Source: Parcubacteria group bacterium (GTDB lineage: Bacteria; Patescibacteriota; Minisyncoccia; Phycocordibacterales; Phycocordibacteraceae). From it: a DNA stretch of 26,883 nt. The translations under genes and the position numbers were made by a program. Numbering within the stretch: position 1 is the first letter of the stretch; every line of letters begins with the position of its first letter. Below, in pieces: positions 14,938 to 23,668 of the stretch. The stretch lies in contig JAQBRK010000035.1 of assembly GCA_028286505.1 (NCBI GenBank), positions 1 through 26,883 on the forward strand, written 5' to 3'. The notes under the pieces are model-generated. The model was given only the letters and a program-made list of their open reading frames with translations, did not search any database and was not told the DNA's origin.

Positions 14938-16338
14938 CTATTCAAAAGGCGATGCAATTACTGGTTCTTCTTTCCTGATAGCGGACGCAAAAGGGAGACG
15001 CGAAATGACGCGCTCGAGCAGCTTGCCTGCCAGAGCGCGCTCACCTGACGAAAGAATAAAGAAGTCCCGTAACGTAAGTTTAAACGTGGGAAGAAGCTGT
15101 TTGAGACGCCAGTATCGTTCGAAACCACTTAGTATATTTATCAATATGCTACCGATACCGATACCGATTATTCCGAACGCAAGGACAGAAACGGTCATAA
15201 GAATTCCCGTAAGGATGAATTTGATTATGACCGAAAGGAAGTAGGAAAACTGCTCTTTGAGAATATTGAAGGTAGGTGTCGTGATAATGGTTATAGAAGT
15301 CGGGATGAGTACAAAAAGCATGAGTACTGTGAGTGGTGCTGCGGGAACATATTTCGGGAGAATCATTAGAAGCACGGGAAGACCGATGCACGCTGCGACT
15401 ATGAGGATGAATGCCATCATCGTCTGAAGACGAATCGAGGTTTTGATGAGCTGTACGAATTCTTCTTTCTTTTCCAAATACTTCGGTCCGAGCGAAGTGA
15501 ACACGTCCGTAAAAGGAAGGAGCGAGGAGACATTGCCCATGATGCCGGTTGCGAATGCGTACAGACCTACCGCTTCGGTACCGAGGAGAAGCTTGATTAT
15601 CCAAAGCTGCATATTCTGCATAAGTGTGCCGAGATAACTCGCCAATACGCTCCATTTGCGGTGCGTGCCGAATATTTCCCAAAACCGATACCCTCCTTCC
15701 GCATGCGCCGAAGCGAAGTGTCTGTATCCGCTCCAAGTGCGCGGCAGAAAAACGAGGACAGCGGCCAACTGCGAAGATATGACAGCGAAGAGAAGTCCTT
15801 GAGGGCCCAAATGAAAAAGATAGAAGAAACTGAGGAGGCCGAGCGTTTTTGCGACTTCTTCGACCATGGGATACAGCGATTGATCAATGAAGCGAATATG
15901 AACCGTGGCCATGAGAAGAGAGATGGCGCGCAGCGGCGCGATAAGGAACGAGAAAGAGATTATTTGGAGAAAATGCCCAATCGATGCATTTCCCGAAATT
16001 CCTGCGATGGCGGTCGCTCCGAAGAAAAGCACGAAAAAGGCGATGAGCGACACCACAAGGAGAAAGAGCATGTACTGCGAAAAAAGAGCCTTCATCTTTC
16101 CCTTCTCTCCGCGCGCACGCTCCACGCCCATATCTGCCGTTATCGAACCCGTGAGCCCCGGGAGGAGGATTATCCCGACGGTCGAAAGAGCGGTCAGTAC
16201 GAGTTCGATGAGCCCGTATTCATAGACCGAGAGGTACGAAAGTATGATGAGTACGTTCGCGAAAACGATTCCTTTTTCTATGAGGTTGCTCGAGAAGTTC
16301 CATGCGACTCCCTTCCCTACCGTCCGTGTGGTGCTCAT
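14938..16338 (-). CDS. Wzx-like lipid-linked oligosaccharide flippase
   Basis: The protein has 466 residues and about 12-14 membrane spans, the usual size for the MATE-like polysaccharide flippase family. The start, MSTTRTVGKGVAWNFSSNLI, is characteristic. It is followed by a long first helix, ANVLIILSYLSVYEYGLIEL, and by paired helices with charged short loops to the end. Arg/Lys residues within helices (for example LRAISLLMATVHIRFID) fit the charged cavity that binds pyrophosphate-linked glycans. It would move undecaprenyl-PP oligosaccharide to the outer face. The gene starts six bases after the carbamoyltransferase stop and is probably co-transcribed with it. Confidence 0.85.
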   Translation of the reverse strand: MSTTRTVGKGVAWNFSSNLIEKGIVFANVLIILSYLSVYEYGLIELVLTALSTVGIILLPGLTGSITADMGVERARGEKGKMKALFSQYMLFLLVVSLIAFFVLFFGATAIAGISGNASIGHFLQIISFSFLIAPLRAISLLMATVHIRFIDQSLYPMVEEVAKTLGLLSFFYLFHLGPQGLLFAVISSQLAAVLVFLPRTWSGYRHFASAHAEGGYRFWEIFGTHRKWSVLASYLGTLMQNMQLWIIKLLLGTEAVGLYAFATGIMGNVSSLLPFTDVFTSLGPKYLEKKEEFVQLIKTSIRLQTMMAFILIVAACIGLPVLLMILPKYVPAAPLTVLMLFVLIPTSITIITTPTFNILKEQFSYFLSVIIKFILTGILMTVSVLAFGIIGIGIGSILINILSGFERYWRLKQLLPTFKLTLRDFFILSSGERALAGKLLERVISRLPFASAIRKEEPVIASPFE

Positions 16339-16344
16339 GCCGAG

Positions 16345-18000
16345 CTATTTAACTATGAGGAAGCTGCCGAGAGCGAGAGCATCGAAACCCGTACCGTAGA
16401 AACAACGCAGCGCATCTTTCGGTGAGCAGACTATCGGCTCGCTGTTGTCATTGAACGAGGTGTTCATGACGACGGACATGCCGGAACGTTTCTTCACTTC
16501 TTGAAGGAGTTTGTAGGCGCGAGGATTCTGCGACTCCTTTATGGTTTGGATACGTGCTGAGCCGTCGAAATGCGTCGTGGCCGGGAGCTTGTCCTTATAA
16601 GCTTCCTGAACGTACGAGACGCGCAACATGAAAGGGCTCTCCTTTTCTTTTTCGAGTCCGGTGAAGTACGTGGCTGCGTCTTCAAGCGCTACCGCGGGAG
16701 CGAACGGGCGCCACTTCTCCCGATGCTTCACGTCCGCGTTCACGCGGTCGGCCATATCGGCCATGGTGGGGTTCGCGAGAATGGTGCGGTTGCAGAGCGC
16801 TCGTGGGCCCATTTCCATGCGTCCTTGGAACCATCCGACTATCTTGCCGTCTTCAAGCAGATCCGCCACGCGGCTTTCGATATTGTCGCAATGTTCGTAG
16901 GCTACTTTTGCTTCTTTAAGAAGGACTTCTATTTCTTCGTCGGAATACTCCGGACCGAGGTAGGCGGTCTCGAGACGTTCGAGGGGAATCTTCTCGCCCA
17001 GTTTTTCTGCTGCGGAAAGAGCGGCGCCGAGCGCGACTCCCCCGTCGTGCGCTGCCGGTATGACGTATAGGCCCTCGCAGAAATCCTGATCGAGGATTCG
17101 CTGATTCGTATTGCAGTTAAGGGCCACGCCGCCGGCAAGCGCAAAATTCTTCACGCCGGAACGCTCATACGCTTCGCGCGCGAGATTCACCAGGCCTTCT
17201 TCAAGCGCGTGTTGGAGCGACGCCGCCAGGTCTTTGTGGACTTGGGTCAATTCGCCTTTGGCGGAAGTTCGACCAAGGTTGCCGTAGAGTTTTTGCACGT
17301 TCGCACGGTTTATCGTGTAGTGCGTGTGATCGGTTATGGAAAGTATCTGCGAGAAGTCGTAAACCGGCTTTCCGTACGACGCGAGACCCATGGTCTTTCC
17401 TTCCGCTGAGACGCCGAGATTAAGAAGCGTGGTAACGCTCGTGTATACCAAACCGATCGAACGCGTAACGCGCTTCCCCCACCGGATGTTAAGAGGGATA
17501 TCCCAGATACGCTTCAGCGTTCCGTTCTTTCCTTCGAAGTAGGCGAAGGTCTCCGTTTCGCCCGCGCCGTCTATCGTAAGCACATTCGCTTCATCGAAGC
17601 CTGAGCAGTGATACGTACTCGCCGCATGCGCCATATGGTGGTCGATGTACATGACTTTCGCTCCGGCTTGTTTCGCGAATACTTTCAGCTTGCGCTGATA
17701 TATGAAAATGTTCGCGATGTACTGCGCGAGCGTTACCGGGTGTAGCGGGATACGACCGTGCTCGATGAACCCGAAGGGATTGTACCCGACGGCGATGACA
17801 TCGATGTCGGTAAGTTCGAGACCGCCCTCTTTCAGGCAATAGGAGATGGCACGAGTCGGAAACCCGCGCGCATGACGTACGCGATTGAAGCGTTCTTCTT
17901 CGGCGGTGGCGATTATTTTCCCATCCACCACGAGCGCAGCAGCTGCGTCGTGTTGCCAGCTGATGACGTTCGCCACCTGATTAATGCCCAAAATCCTCAT
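16345..18000 (-). CDS. NodU/CmcH-family O-carbamoyltransferase
   Basis: The product transfers a carbamoyl group from carbamoyl phosphate, through an adenylate, to a hydroxyl of a sugar or antibiotic. It has 551 residues, a full two-domain length. The N-terminal ASKHA/Kae1-like domain starts RILGINQ. It has EEERFNRVRHARGFP, the metal-binding DHHMAHAASTYH (121-126 for HHMAHA), TIDGAGETET, AEGKTMGLASYGK and AGGVALNCNTNQR. The YrdC-like C-terminal domain has GRMEMGPRALCNRTILANP, KHREKWRPFAPA and MNTSFNDNSEPIV. All signature motifs are intact. The gene leads the set that includes the flippase. It probably carbamoylates the repeat unit or its terminal sugar. Confidence 0.93.
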   Translation of the reverse strand: MRILGINQVANVISWQHDAAAALVVDGKIIATAEEERFNRVRHARGFPTRAISYCLKEGGLELTDIDVIAVGYNPFGFIEHGRIPLHPVTLAQYIANIFIYQRKLKVFAKQAGAKVMYIDHHMAHAASTYHCSGFDEANVLTIDGAGETETFAYFEGKNGTLKRIWDIPLNIRWGKRVTRSIGLVYTSVTTLLNLGVSAEGKTMGLASYGKPVYDFSQILSITDHTHYTINRANVQKLYGNLGRTSAKGELTQVHKDLAASLQHALEEGLVNLAREAYERSGVKNFALAGGVALNCNTNQRILDQDFCEGLYVIPAAHDGGVALGAALSAAEKLGEKIPLERLETAYLGPEYSDEEIEVLLKEAKVAYEHCDNIESRVADLLEDGKIVGWFQGRMEMGPRALCNRTILANPTMADMADRVNADVKHREKWRPFAPAVALEDAATYFTGLEKEKESPFMLRVSYVQEAYKDKLPATTHFDGSARIQTIKESQNPRAYKLLQEVKKRSGMSVVMNTSFNDNSEPIVCSPKDALRCFYGTGFDALALGSFLIVK

Positions 18001-18010
18001 ATGTTTATTG

Positions 18011-18039
18011 ACTATACGGTAGAGCTGCGCCAGCGTCTA
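18011..18039 (-). promoter_or_regulatory. Promoter of the carbamoyltransferase-flippase set
   Basis: On the minus strand TAGACG (18039-18034) and TATAGT (18016-18011) are 17 bases apart. The -10 ends ten bases before the ATG at 18000, leaving a leader of roughly three or four bases and no room for a Shine-Dalgarno site. Confidence 0.5.
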
Positions 18040-18079
18040 CGCGCTTATACTCCTTAGTACCACACGCAAAGAGGCGAGG

Positions 18080-19243
18080 TTACACCTCGGTGGTGGCACG
18101 TATAAGGCCCGCTATTGCCGCAGCGCGCGATGCCCAGCTGAGCTTTTGGGCGTGTCGGGCTGCGTGCTCGGCGCGGGAAGCTGCGTCGGCTTTATCCTCG
18201 AGTGTTTCGCCTATGACCTTCGCGAGACTTTCTGGATCGTCAGGCATGAAGAATGCAACTTCATCTTCATTCACGATGTCGCGGATGGAGGGAAGATCGG
18301 ACGCTACGATCGGTATGCCCGACGACATGTATTCGAAGAGCTTTACCGGCGACGTTTCGTATTTAGATGCCGCTTCCCGGGCCGTATTCGGGAGAACAAG
18401 AATGTCGGCCGCTCGTAGGAAGAGAGGTATGCGCGCATGCTCCTGGTGCGGAAGGAACTCGATACGTGGAAGCGCATGCTCGCGCACGAACGCTTCAAGT
18501 ACCATGCGGTCTTCGGGGGTTCCTCCCACGAAATAGGTATGGATGTCGTCAGGCAGGTGCGCGGCGGCGAGCGCGAGGGTGTCGACGCCTTTCCATGAGA
18601 AAAGATGACCCGTGTACAGCACCAGACGTTTATCCTGCGGCAAACCGAGCGCCGCACGTGCCTCAACGGCCGGAAGCGGAATGTGGAAGAAATCGTATTC
18701 CACGGCGTTCGGCTGATGAATCATGCGGTTGAGCGGTACGCCGTACGCGTCATGAATATGCGCACGCTTCAGCGTATTGGTTACGATAAGGCCCGACGCT
18801 CGCTTGAAGACGAGACGATTGACCCACCCTTGGCTGCTTTCGTAGAAATCGTGTATCTCAACGAAGACCGGATATCCGAGAAGGCACGGCAGGAGCACGT
18901 CGCGTACGTCATGCGCATAGAGGTACGTTTTCTTTCGGTCACCAAAGAGGAGGAGGAAGGTCGCCGTTACGTTAAACGAGAGGACGAGCAGTAAGAACCC
19001 GAACGAACCGAGGAAACGCAAAAAATCGAGAGCGGGAATACGATGCACGGGAAACCGCGTGTCGATGGCGTGAGACACGAACGGGTCCTTCCCTTCCCAT
19101 TCTGGATTATGGCGTTTCGGTATCCAAAGCTCCGTCTCGTACCCTTCAAGGACGAATCCCGCGCAGGTCTTCATGATGAGCGGTGTCATGGTCTTTTCCG
19201 AAGGAAAGCGCCAATGGGTCAGATAGACTATTCTTTTTTTCAT
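18080..19243 (-). CDS. GT4-type glycosyltransferase with membrane-inserting segment
   Basis: This GT-B enzyme has 387 residues. The N-terminal domain opens KRIVYLTHWRFPSEKTMTP. It includes the hydrophobic LRFLGSFGFLLLVLSFNVTA (residues 74-93), which probably anchors it to the inner face of the membrane. YAHDVRDVLLPCL and VEIHDFYESS are acceptor-side motifs. The donor domain has LYTGHLFSWKGVDTL, YFVGGTPEDR, ADILVLPN and SPVKLFEYMSSGIPIVASD, where Glu in LFEYM is the usual nucleotide-sugar contact. It adds a sugar to a lipid-linked acceptor. The gene overlaps the exostosin-like gene by ATGA and is last in the operon. A short CGAGGT/ACCTCG stem lies over its stop codon. Confidence 0.88.
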   Translation of the reverse strand: MKKRIVYLTHWRFPSEKTMTPLIMKTCAGFVLEGYETELWIPKRHNPEWEGKDPFVSHAIDTRFPVHRIPALDFLRFLGSFGFLLLVLSFNVTATFLLLFGDRKKTYLYAHDVRDVLLPCLLGYPVFVEIHDFYESSQGWVNRLVFKRASGLIVTNTLKRAHIHDAYGVPLNRMIHQPNAVEYDFFHIPLPAVEARAALGLPQDKRLVLYTGHLFSWKGVDTLALAAAHLPDDIHTYFVGGTPEDRMVLEAFVREHALPRIEFLPHQEHARIPLFLRAADILVLPNTAREAASKYETSPVKLFEYMSSGIPIVASDLPSIRDIVNEDEVAFFMPDDPESLAKVIGETLEDKADAASRAEHAARHAQKLSWASRAAAIAGLIRATTEV

Positions 19244-20253
19244 ACCGTCGTACCTAGCAGTTTCTCGCGGGTCATCTCTTGCCGCAAGAATGCCGGGAGG
19301 TACAGAAATTCCGTGAAGGCCGCACGAGCTTTCTCCTGCATCCGGGTAACCTCTTCTTCCGTATGGGATTCGAAGAAGTCCACGAGACGGTCACCAAGGG
19401 ACGCAAGCTCGTTCCAAGGAATCCGTACGATGAACTCGTCGTACGCGATTCGGTCTTCGAGCGGGAGCGTCATGTCCGTGTCGATAAGTACCGGAATGCG
19501 ACCGAGAGAAAGCGTTTCGTAGAAACGCAGCGAGTAGTTCGCGTCGCCTCGAGGAGCGAGGGTAAAGAGGGATTCTTGTATGCTGCGCACATACTCCGCC
19601 CGCGCCGTATCCGGCGCGACTTCAATGGTTTTAGCGTGCGCGGAAAATCGCTTCCGCACTATAGCGGAAAGAGCGATGCGCGGGTCGCGCGCGAGCAACG
19701 CGAGAGCTCGACGACGGAAAAAAAGTCCTTCCCGGTGCGGGCCGTGACGAAAAAGATAATTACGAACGTAGTAACGTATGCGGTCACGCGTTCGATCGAA
19801 CCCCGCCTTCCCCGCGAACCCTACCGTCGGACGGCTCCCTTTCGGAAGCGGGGTTACGCCATAGGCGCTTCCCATGTCTTCCACCTGCGCGGGCATCGGT
19901 ATTTCATTCGGCAAGAGCGTGGAGCGATAGGACGAGGCTCGGAAAATAATCGCTCCGGGAAGACGGATGGGTGCCGGATCATCCTGCACACTGAACACGA
20001 CGAGCCGCTTCCCCGCCGCTCGCGCGGCGGCAAGGGCTTCATGCACGTAGTCCATCCGGTCACGGAGGTAGGCGTGATTGTGCGGCAACAGAAAAACATC
20101 CGCTTCGGCAGGATTCGGGACAGGCGTAATGATTCCCGCGAATGCTTCTTGGGGCACGTGCTGGAAGAGACGATTATCGCCTTTTTGCATGCCGGCCAAA
20201 AGCGGCAAGAGAAGCTTGCCGGGCAAAGGCTCGGGAATGAAAACCTTAAGCAT
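19240..20253 (-). CDS. Exostosin-like (GT47-type) glycosyltransferase
   Basis: The protein has 337 residues. The family signature is in the C-terminal third: SIQESLFTLAPRGDANYSLR, then FYETLSLGRIPVLIDTD and IAYDEFIVRIPWNEL. The N-terminal half has AEADVFLLPHNHAYL and RLVVFSVQDDPAPIRLPGAI, the usual first-domain layout of exostosin relatives. These enzymes transfer a sugar, often xylose, glucuronic acid, GlcNAc or arabinose, in eukaryotes. Bacterial members occur in polysaccharide clusters. A uronic acid donor from the nearby dehydrogenases would be a sensible guess. The gene overlaps the upstream methyltransferase gene by eight bases. Confidence 0.85.
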   Translation of the reverse strand: MLKVFIPEPLPGKLLLPLLAGMQKGDNRLFQHVPQEAFAGIITPVPNPAEADVFLLPHNHAYLRDRMDYVHEALAAARAAGKRLVVFSVQDDPAPIRLPGAIIFRASSYRSTLLPNEIPMPAQVEDMGSAYGVTPLPKGSRPTVGFAGKAGFDRTRDRIRYYVRNYLFRHGPHREGLFFRRRALALLARDPRIALSAIVRKRFSAHAKTIEVAPDTARAEYVRSIQESLFTLAPRGDANYSLRFYETLSLGRIPVLIDTDMTLPLEDRIAYDEFIVRIPWNELASLGDRLVDFFESHTEEEVTRMQEKARAAFTEFLYLPAFLRQEMTREKLLGTTV

Positions 20254-20890
20254 GCGCTACGCCGGTGAAAACATACCCGAGCGGTTGGCGCGATACGCTA
20301 CCGGGTCGAAGTCCCACGAACAGCGAGTTACCAAGCGAGTACAGAGCGTACAGAAGGGGTCGCACGATGCGCGGCACGGAAAGGACGATGGTATTGAAAT
20401 TCGCCAAGAGCGGGCCTACCGTGATTGGTGTGACGGTGACGTCAGAGAACCCAGCATCTGCGAGCATACGGACGAGCGCCTCGTGCGTGTAGCGGAAGTA
20501 ATCATGCGGATCAGGGTGATATCCCGTCCAAAAGGGCACGAATCCGATAAGCGTTCCGTCGCCTGCAAGGATTCGTCGCACTTCACCGAGAAGGAAGGAG
20601 TAGTTATAGATGTGTTCAAGTACGTTGCAGAGAATGACCGTATCTATGGTTGAGTTCTCGTACGGAAGCGCATCGGTCTCGAAATCGATGCGGCGTTCGG
20701 AACCGTCTATCATCTCGATAGAGGTGGCGGGAGTTTGTTCAAAATACGAAAAATAATCCGGAGCATGTCCTCCGCCCACGTCGAGCGTACGGCCGGAAAG
20801 CCTATATGATCGAAGCGCTTCGTTCATGCGTATGCGTAGCAAGGATTGTCCCGCGAGGAGCGCACCGCATGTCGCGAAGAAACGTTTCAT
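20246..20890 (-). CDS. Class I SAM-dependent methyltransferase
   Basis: The protein has 214 residues. The SAM loop is TLDVGGGHAPDYFSYF, with MIDGSERRIDFETDALPYEN as the second motif region. ILCNVLEHIYNYSFLLGEVR and RRILAGDGTLIGFVPF form the catalytic core. HPDPHDYFRYTHEAL is a loop also seen, as RPYDFFRFTED, in the methyltransferase at 2537-3262. The hydrophobic C-terminus (IVRPLLYALYSLGNSLFVG) may associate with membrane. The gene starts within the stop codon of the TylF-like gene (TGATG), so the two are co-translated and may modify the same sugar. Confidence 0.83.
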   Translation of the reverse strand: MKRFFATCGALLAGQSLLRIRMNEALRSYRLSGRTLDVGGGHAPDYFSYFEQTPATSIEMIDGSERRIDFETDALPYENSTIDTVILCNVLEHIYNYSFLLGEVRRILAGDGTLIGFVPFWTGYHPDPHDYFRYTHEALVRMLADAGFSDVTVTPITVGPLLANFNTIVLSVPRIVRPLLYALYSLGNSLFVGLRPGSVSRQPLGYVFTGVAHA

Positions 20891-21624
20891 CAGATTTTAA
20901 CGCCCATGCGGCCGGTGTAATCGACCCGCTGCAACAGAATGCGCACCTTCTTCTCTTTGAGATATTCGTCCACCGCTTGGCGTGCTCCCTTCCAGTGACC
21001 GTAGTCATCGATTATGAGAACGCCACCCGGTACCAGGAGTGGGAAGAGATGCTGGAGCTCGTGTTTCGTAGACTCGTACCAGTCGGTGTCGAGTCGTAGA
21101 AGCGCTATGCTCTCCGAAAGGACATTCGGAATGGTCTCTTCCACTTTACCTTCGACGAAGACGACTTTGTCGGCCGGATAGCCGGTTGAAGCAAGATGCT
21201 CCTTCACTTCCGCAAGGCTCGCATAGTCCCAATCGTTGACCCCGTCGTGCGAGAGAGCCTCCCATTTACTCTGGGCTGCATGGTCATGCAAGTTCACGTC
21301 CTTATCGGTCGGAGCCGACATACCGGCGAACGTGTCATATAAATACAGCGAGCGATCCGTCGATGCGTGAGAAAGCAGCGTAAGAGCGGCGAGCATCGTA
21401 CTTCCTCCCTTCCACACGCCGCACTCAACGATGTCTCCCGGAATGTTTGCCGACTCGATATACTCGACCGCCTGATACAACGCGTACTGACGTTCGCGTG
21501 AGGTCATGGTGTAAGGAGCGCTCTTTGCCCGTATCGCGAGGAATTTCTCTTCGATATCCGGTGCTTTCAGGGAGCGAATTTCATAACCGCGTTTCTGCAG
21601 TGCTTTTCGTATCAATTCCTTCAT
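20890..21624 (-). CDS. TylF/MycF-family O-methyltransferase
   Basis: The protein has 244 residues. The order of motifs is that of macrocin O-methyltransferases: TSRERQYALYQAVEYI, IVECGVWKGGSTMLA (SAM loop), SLYLYDTFAGMSAPT, ALLRLDTDWYESTKHEL and LVPGGVLIIDDYGHWKGA. The aspartates in RLDTD and IIDD correspond to the magnesium ligands of characterised members. These enzymes methylate a sugar hydroxyl next to a metal-chelating position. The start is preceded by an extended -10 seven bases upstream, although the gene also lies within a long operon. It may therefore have its own transcript. Confidence 0.9.
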   Translation of the reverse strand: MKELIRKALQKRGYEIRSLKAPDIEEKFLAIRAKSAPYTMTSRERQYALYQAVEYIESANIPGDIVECGVWKGGSTMLAALTLLSHASTDRSLYLYDTFAGMSAPTDKDVNLHDHAAQSKWEALSHDGVNDWDYASLAEVKEHLASTGYPADKVVFVEGKVEETIPNVLSESIALLRLDTDWYESTKHELQHLFPLLVPGGVLIIDDYGHWKGARQAVDEYLKEKKVRILLQRVDYTGRMGVKI

Positions 21625-21631
21625 AGGGGCA

Positions 21632-21640
21632 AGTATAGCA
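21632..21640 (-). promoter_or_regulatory. Extended -10 promoter inside the operon, probable leaderless start
   Basis: TGCTATACT on the minus strand (21640-21632) lies in the 42-base gap between the dehydrogenase and TylF genes. It ends seven bases before the ATG at 21624, with TGCCCCT between and no Shine-Dalgarno. The -35 positions hold GGAACG, a poor match. Confidence 0.5.
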
Positions 21641-21666
21641 AGTCGGCAAGAAGGCGTTCCGCAGCG

Positions 21667-22521
21667 TCACTCACCGTAGACTAAGCGGAGAAGTTCGACG
21701 TCCTTCCCGCTAGCGGTGAGCAGGTCGACGTTCTTCTCGACGAGCGCGGTAAGCACCGCGTCACCTGCGGGGTCGTGGACCACATCACGGTAGAGACGAC
21801 GGTACGCCTCGAAATCCTTGATGAAGCAATGGCCGCCCGCACCGCGTCCCGCTTTATCTGTATGACCGCTCGCGTCTATGGGAGAAAGGTGCGACGGACC
21901 GATGCGTGGGTCGGCCGCGACCGCGTCGCGTATCTTTTCGTAGTCGGTACCCATGCCTGCCGCAAGGTCATACAGCATGTTCGCGTATAGCACTTTCATC
22001 ATCAGGAATACGTTCCCTGCGTATTTTACGAGTTCGGCTTCTCTCGACGAAAGTATCTGCGTGTAGGGCGCTTCCGGAAGTACCGCAAGCACCTGTTCGG
22101 CCGCACTGCGATAGGCGTCCGAATCGAGAGGAATACCTATCAGATTCCGTGCGGGCTCGGAAGCGTCGCGAGCAGCCGATGCCTCGCGCAAGAATTCCGG
22201 CGCATGGAGAATGAGAAGTTCCGGGAATTTTTTTTGCAATCGTTCGGTCGTACCGGGTACGATAGTGGATTTAATAACCGCAATCTTGCCTGTACCAACT
22301 ATCGGGAACACCTTTACCAAAATCGAATCGTCGAATCCTGCGGACGTGGTCGGTGTGGGTACGGCAATGAATACGATATCGCACTCCGCTATCTTTTCTT
22401 TATTGGCGGCATACGGTTCTTCAAGGGCGTAGCGAACCACGTCATAGCCCCGACGCTCGAAGTCGTCCGCATAGTTCTTGCCGATCCATCCTTGGCCTAT
22501 GAGTCCGATCCGAGATTGCAT
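21667..22521 (-). CDS. C-terminally short UDP-glucose/GDP-mannose dehydrogenase-family protein
   Basis: The protein has 284 residues, against about 430 for the family. The N-terminal NAD domain is complete: GLIGQGWIGKNYADDF with GxGxxG at 9-14, IVFIAVPTPTT, VIKSTIVPGTT. The PEFLREASA form of the substrate motif resembles UDP-glucose and GDP-mannose dehydrogenases. Lys166 in AELVKYAGNVF and the catalytic Cys232 in GAGGHCFIKD are present. The protein ends after the central helices, so the C-terminal UDP-binding domain is absent. No remnant of it follows, and the next gene starts after 42 bases that hold a promoter. It could be a natural short form that uses a partner subunit, or a protein with a changed substrate. 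It lies three bases after a GT4 gene. Confidence 0.82.
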   Translation of the reverse strand: MQSRIGLIGQGWIGKNYADDFERRGYDVVRYALEEPYAANKEKIAECDIVFIAVPTPTTSAGFDDSILVKVFPIVGTGKIAVIKSTIVPGTTERLQKKFPELLILHAPEFLREASAARDASEPARNLIGIPLDSDAYRSAAEQVLAVLPEAPYTQILSSREAELVKYAGNVFLMMKVLYANMLYDLAAGMGTDYEKIRDAVAADPRIGPSHLSPIDASGHTDKAGRGAGGHCFIKDFEAYRRLYRDVVHDPAGDAVLTALVEKNVDLLTASGKDVELLRLVYGE

Positions 22522-22524
22522 ATT

Positions 22525-23667
22525 CTAGATAGAACCACTCGTGAGGCGCGAAAGGTCGCGAGCTATGAGTTCCGGCAGATTCGAGAACAGCTCGGTGTGG
22601 GCACGCGCCTTCGCTTCTGCGCTTCGTACCATCACTTCGCGTGCAGGAGCATCCTCAAGTAAGGAAATGATATTAACGGCGAGCTGGGCCGGGTCTCCGG
22701 GAGGTGCAGAGAGTACGTCGTCATATCCTTTGAAGACTTCGCCCACGATACCCACGTCGGTCGTGATGATAGGAATACGCGCAAGCGCGGCCTCAATCAG
22801 AGTTCGACCATACCCTTCATAGGCGCTTGCCTGGATATAGGCCTGAGCGCTTCGCATCAAGCTCCACGCGGAAGCAGGTGCGCCGGCGAACACCACACGG
22901 TCCGTGAGCTTCAGTTTTGCGGTCATGGCACGCAGGCGCCCTTCTTCGCTCCCCTTTCCAACTATCATGAGTCCGACTGCCGGGAACTTCGCACGTACGC
23001 GTGCAAGCGCGTCCAGAATATCTTCAATGCGCTTTTCCGGTTCGAGACGCCCAACGGTCATCAACACGAACGGGAAGGAGTGCGGCGGAAGAGCCACTGC
23101 GTCGGGAAGTATCGTACCGACCGCAATAGGGATGACCGTGGGTTCAGGTATTCGATTGGCGTAGCGCTTCATCAGAGATTGCTTGATGCGTTCCGAAACG
23201 ACCCGTATGCCATCCGCGTGCGGCAATACTTTATCGGCGAGTGCTTGGCGTATGCGATTCTTGAACGGCACCCCCACTTTAGGAGAACGCATGATGCCGC
23301 TACGTACGAACCACGGAGAGAGGAAATCGGTATGTATTTGGATGTGGAGTTTAGCGGAAGTTCCCGTAACTGCCTTTAGTGCTGCCCATCCGTGTTCGAA
23401 AGGGTCCTGTGCCGAAACGACTTCGATACCTTCCGAAAGAACGAGTTCGTGTCCTCGGTCTCCGAGCTTACGCACTACTGCCAGTTTCCCTGAAGGAATA
23501 CCGTGCACGGTAAGCCCTCCCTCGGTGTGCAGTACGGCAGCTCGTCCCGGTGCGCGCATAAGTATATGGAGGGTGCCTATGGCGGCGGCATACTCTTTCA
23601 TCCGGTTATACGCAGGCGAGGCCGTATCAAATAGCGAAGGGTCGCTCGAAATAAAGAGAACTTTCAT
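22525..23667 (-). CDS. GT4-type glycosyltransferase
   Basis: This GT-B enzyme has 380 residues. It opens MKVLFISSDPSLFDTASPAY with a first Rossmann strand. IQIHTDFLSPWF and ADGIRVVSERIKQSL lie before the domain hinge. The donor domain has LMTVGRLEPEKRIEDILDAL, LMIVGKGSEEGRL and ASAYEGYGRTLIEAALA, the EX7E-type motif with the two glutamates in YEG and LIEA. This is typical of retaining transferases that build lipopolysaccharide or capsule repeat units. It starts one base after the stop of the preceding GT4 gene. Confidence 0.92.
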   Translation of the reverse strand: MKVLFISSDPSLFDTASPAYNRMKEYAAAIGTLHILMRAPGRAAVLHTEGGLTVHGIPSGKLAVVRKLGDRGHELVLSEGIEVVSAQDPFEHGWAALKAVTGTSAKLHIQIHTDFLSPWFVRSGIMRSPKVGVPFKNRIRQALADKVLPHADGIRVVSERIKQSLMKRYANRIPEPTVIPIAVGTILPDAVALPPHSFPFVLMTVGRLEPEKRIEDILDALARVRAKFPAVGLMIVGKGSEEGRLRAMTAKLKLTDRVVFAGAPASAWSLMRSAQAYIQASAYEGYGRTLIEAALARIPIITTDVGIVGEVFKGYDDVLSAPPGDPAQLAVNIISLLEDAPAREVMVRSAEAKARAHTELFSNLPELIARDLSRLTSGSI

Positions 23668-23668
23668 A

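Noticed and set aside
15661..16425. A 254-residue plus-strand open frame opposite the flippase
   Set aside because: It is strongly charged and repetitive, as expected from the antisense of a hydrophobic gene, and has no start signals.
18075..18089. CGAGGT/ACCTCG stem over the stop codon of the GT4 gene as a terminator
   Set aside because: The stem is six base pairs and the leftward strand after it reads GCCTCTTTGC, too poor a T-run for a confident call.
19279..20268. A 329-residue open frame on the plus strand opposite the exostosin-like gene
   Set aside because: It is antisense to a gene with clear exostosin motifs, is rich in Arg/Glu/Lys without any recognisable domain, and has no ribosome binding site. 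It is a shadow of codon bias.
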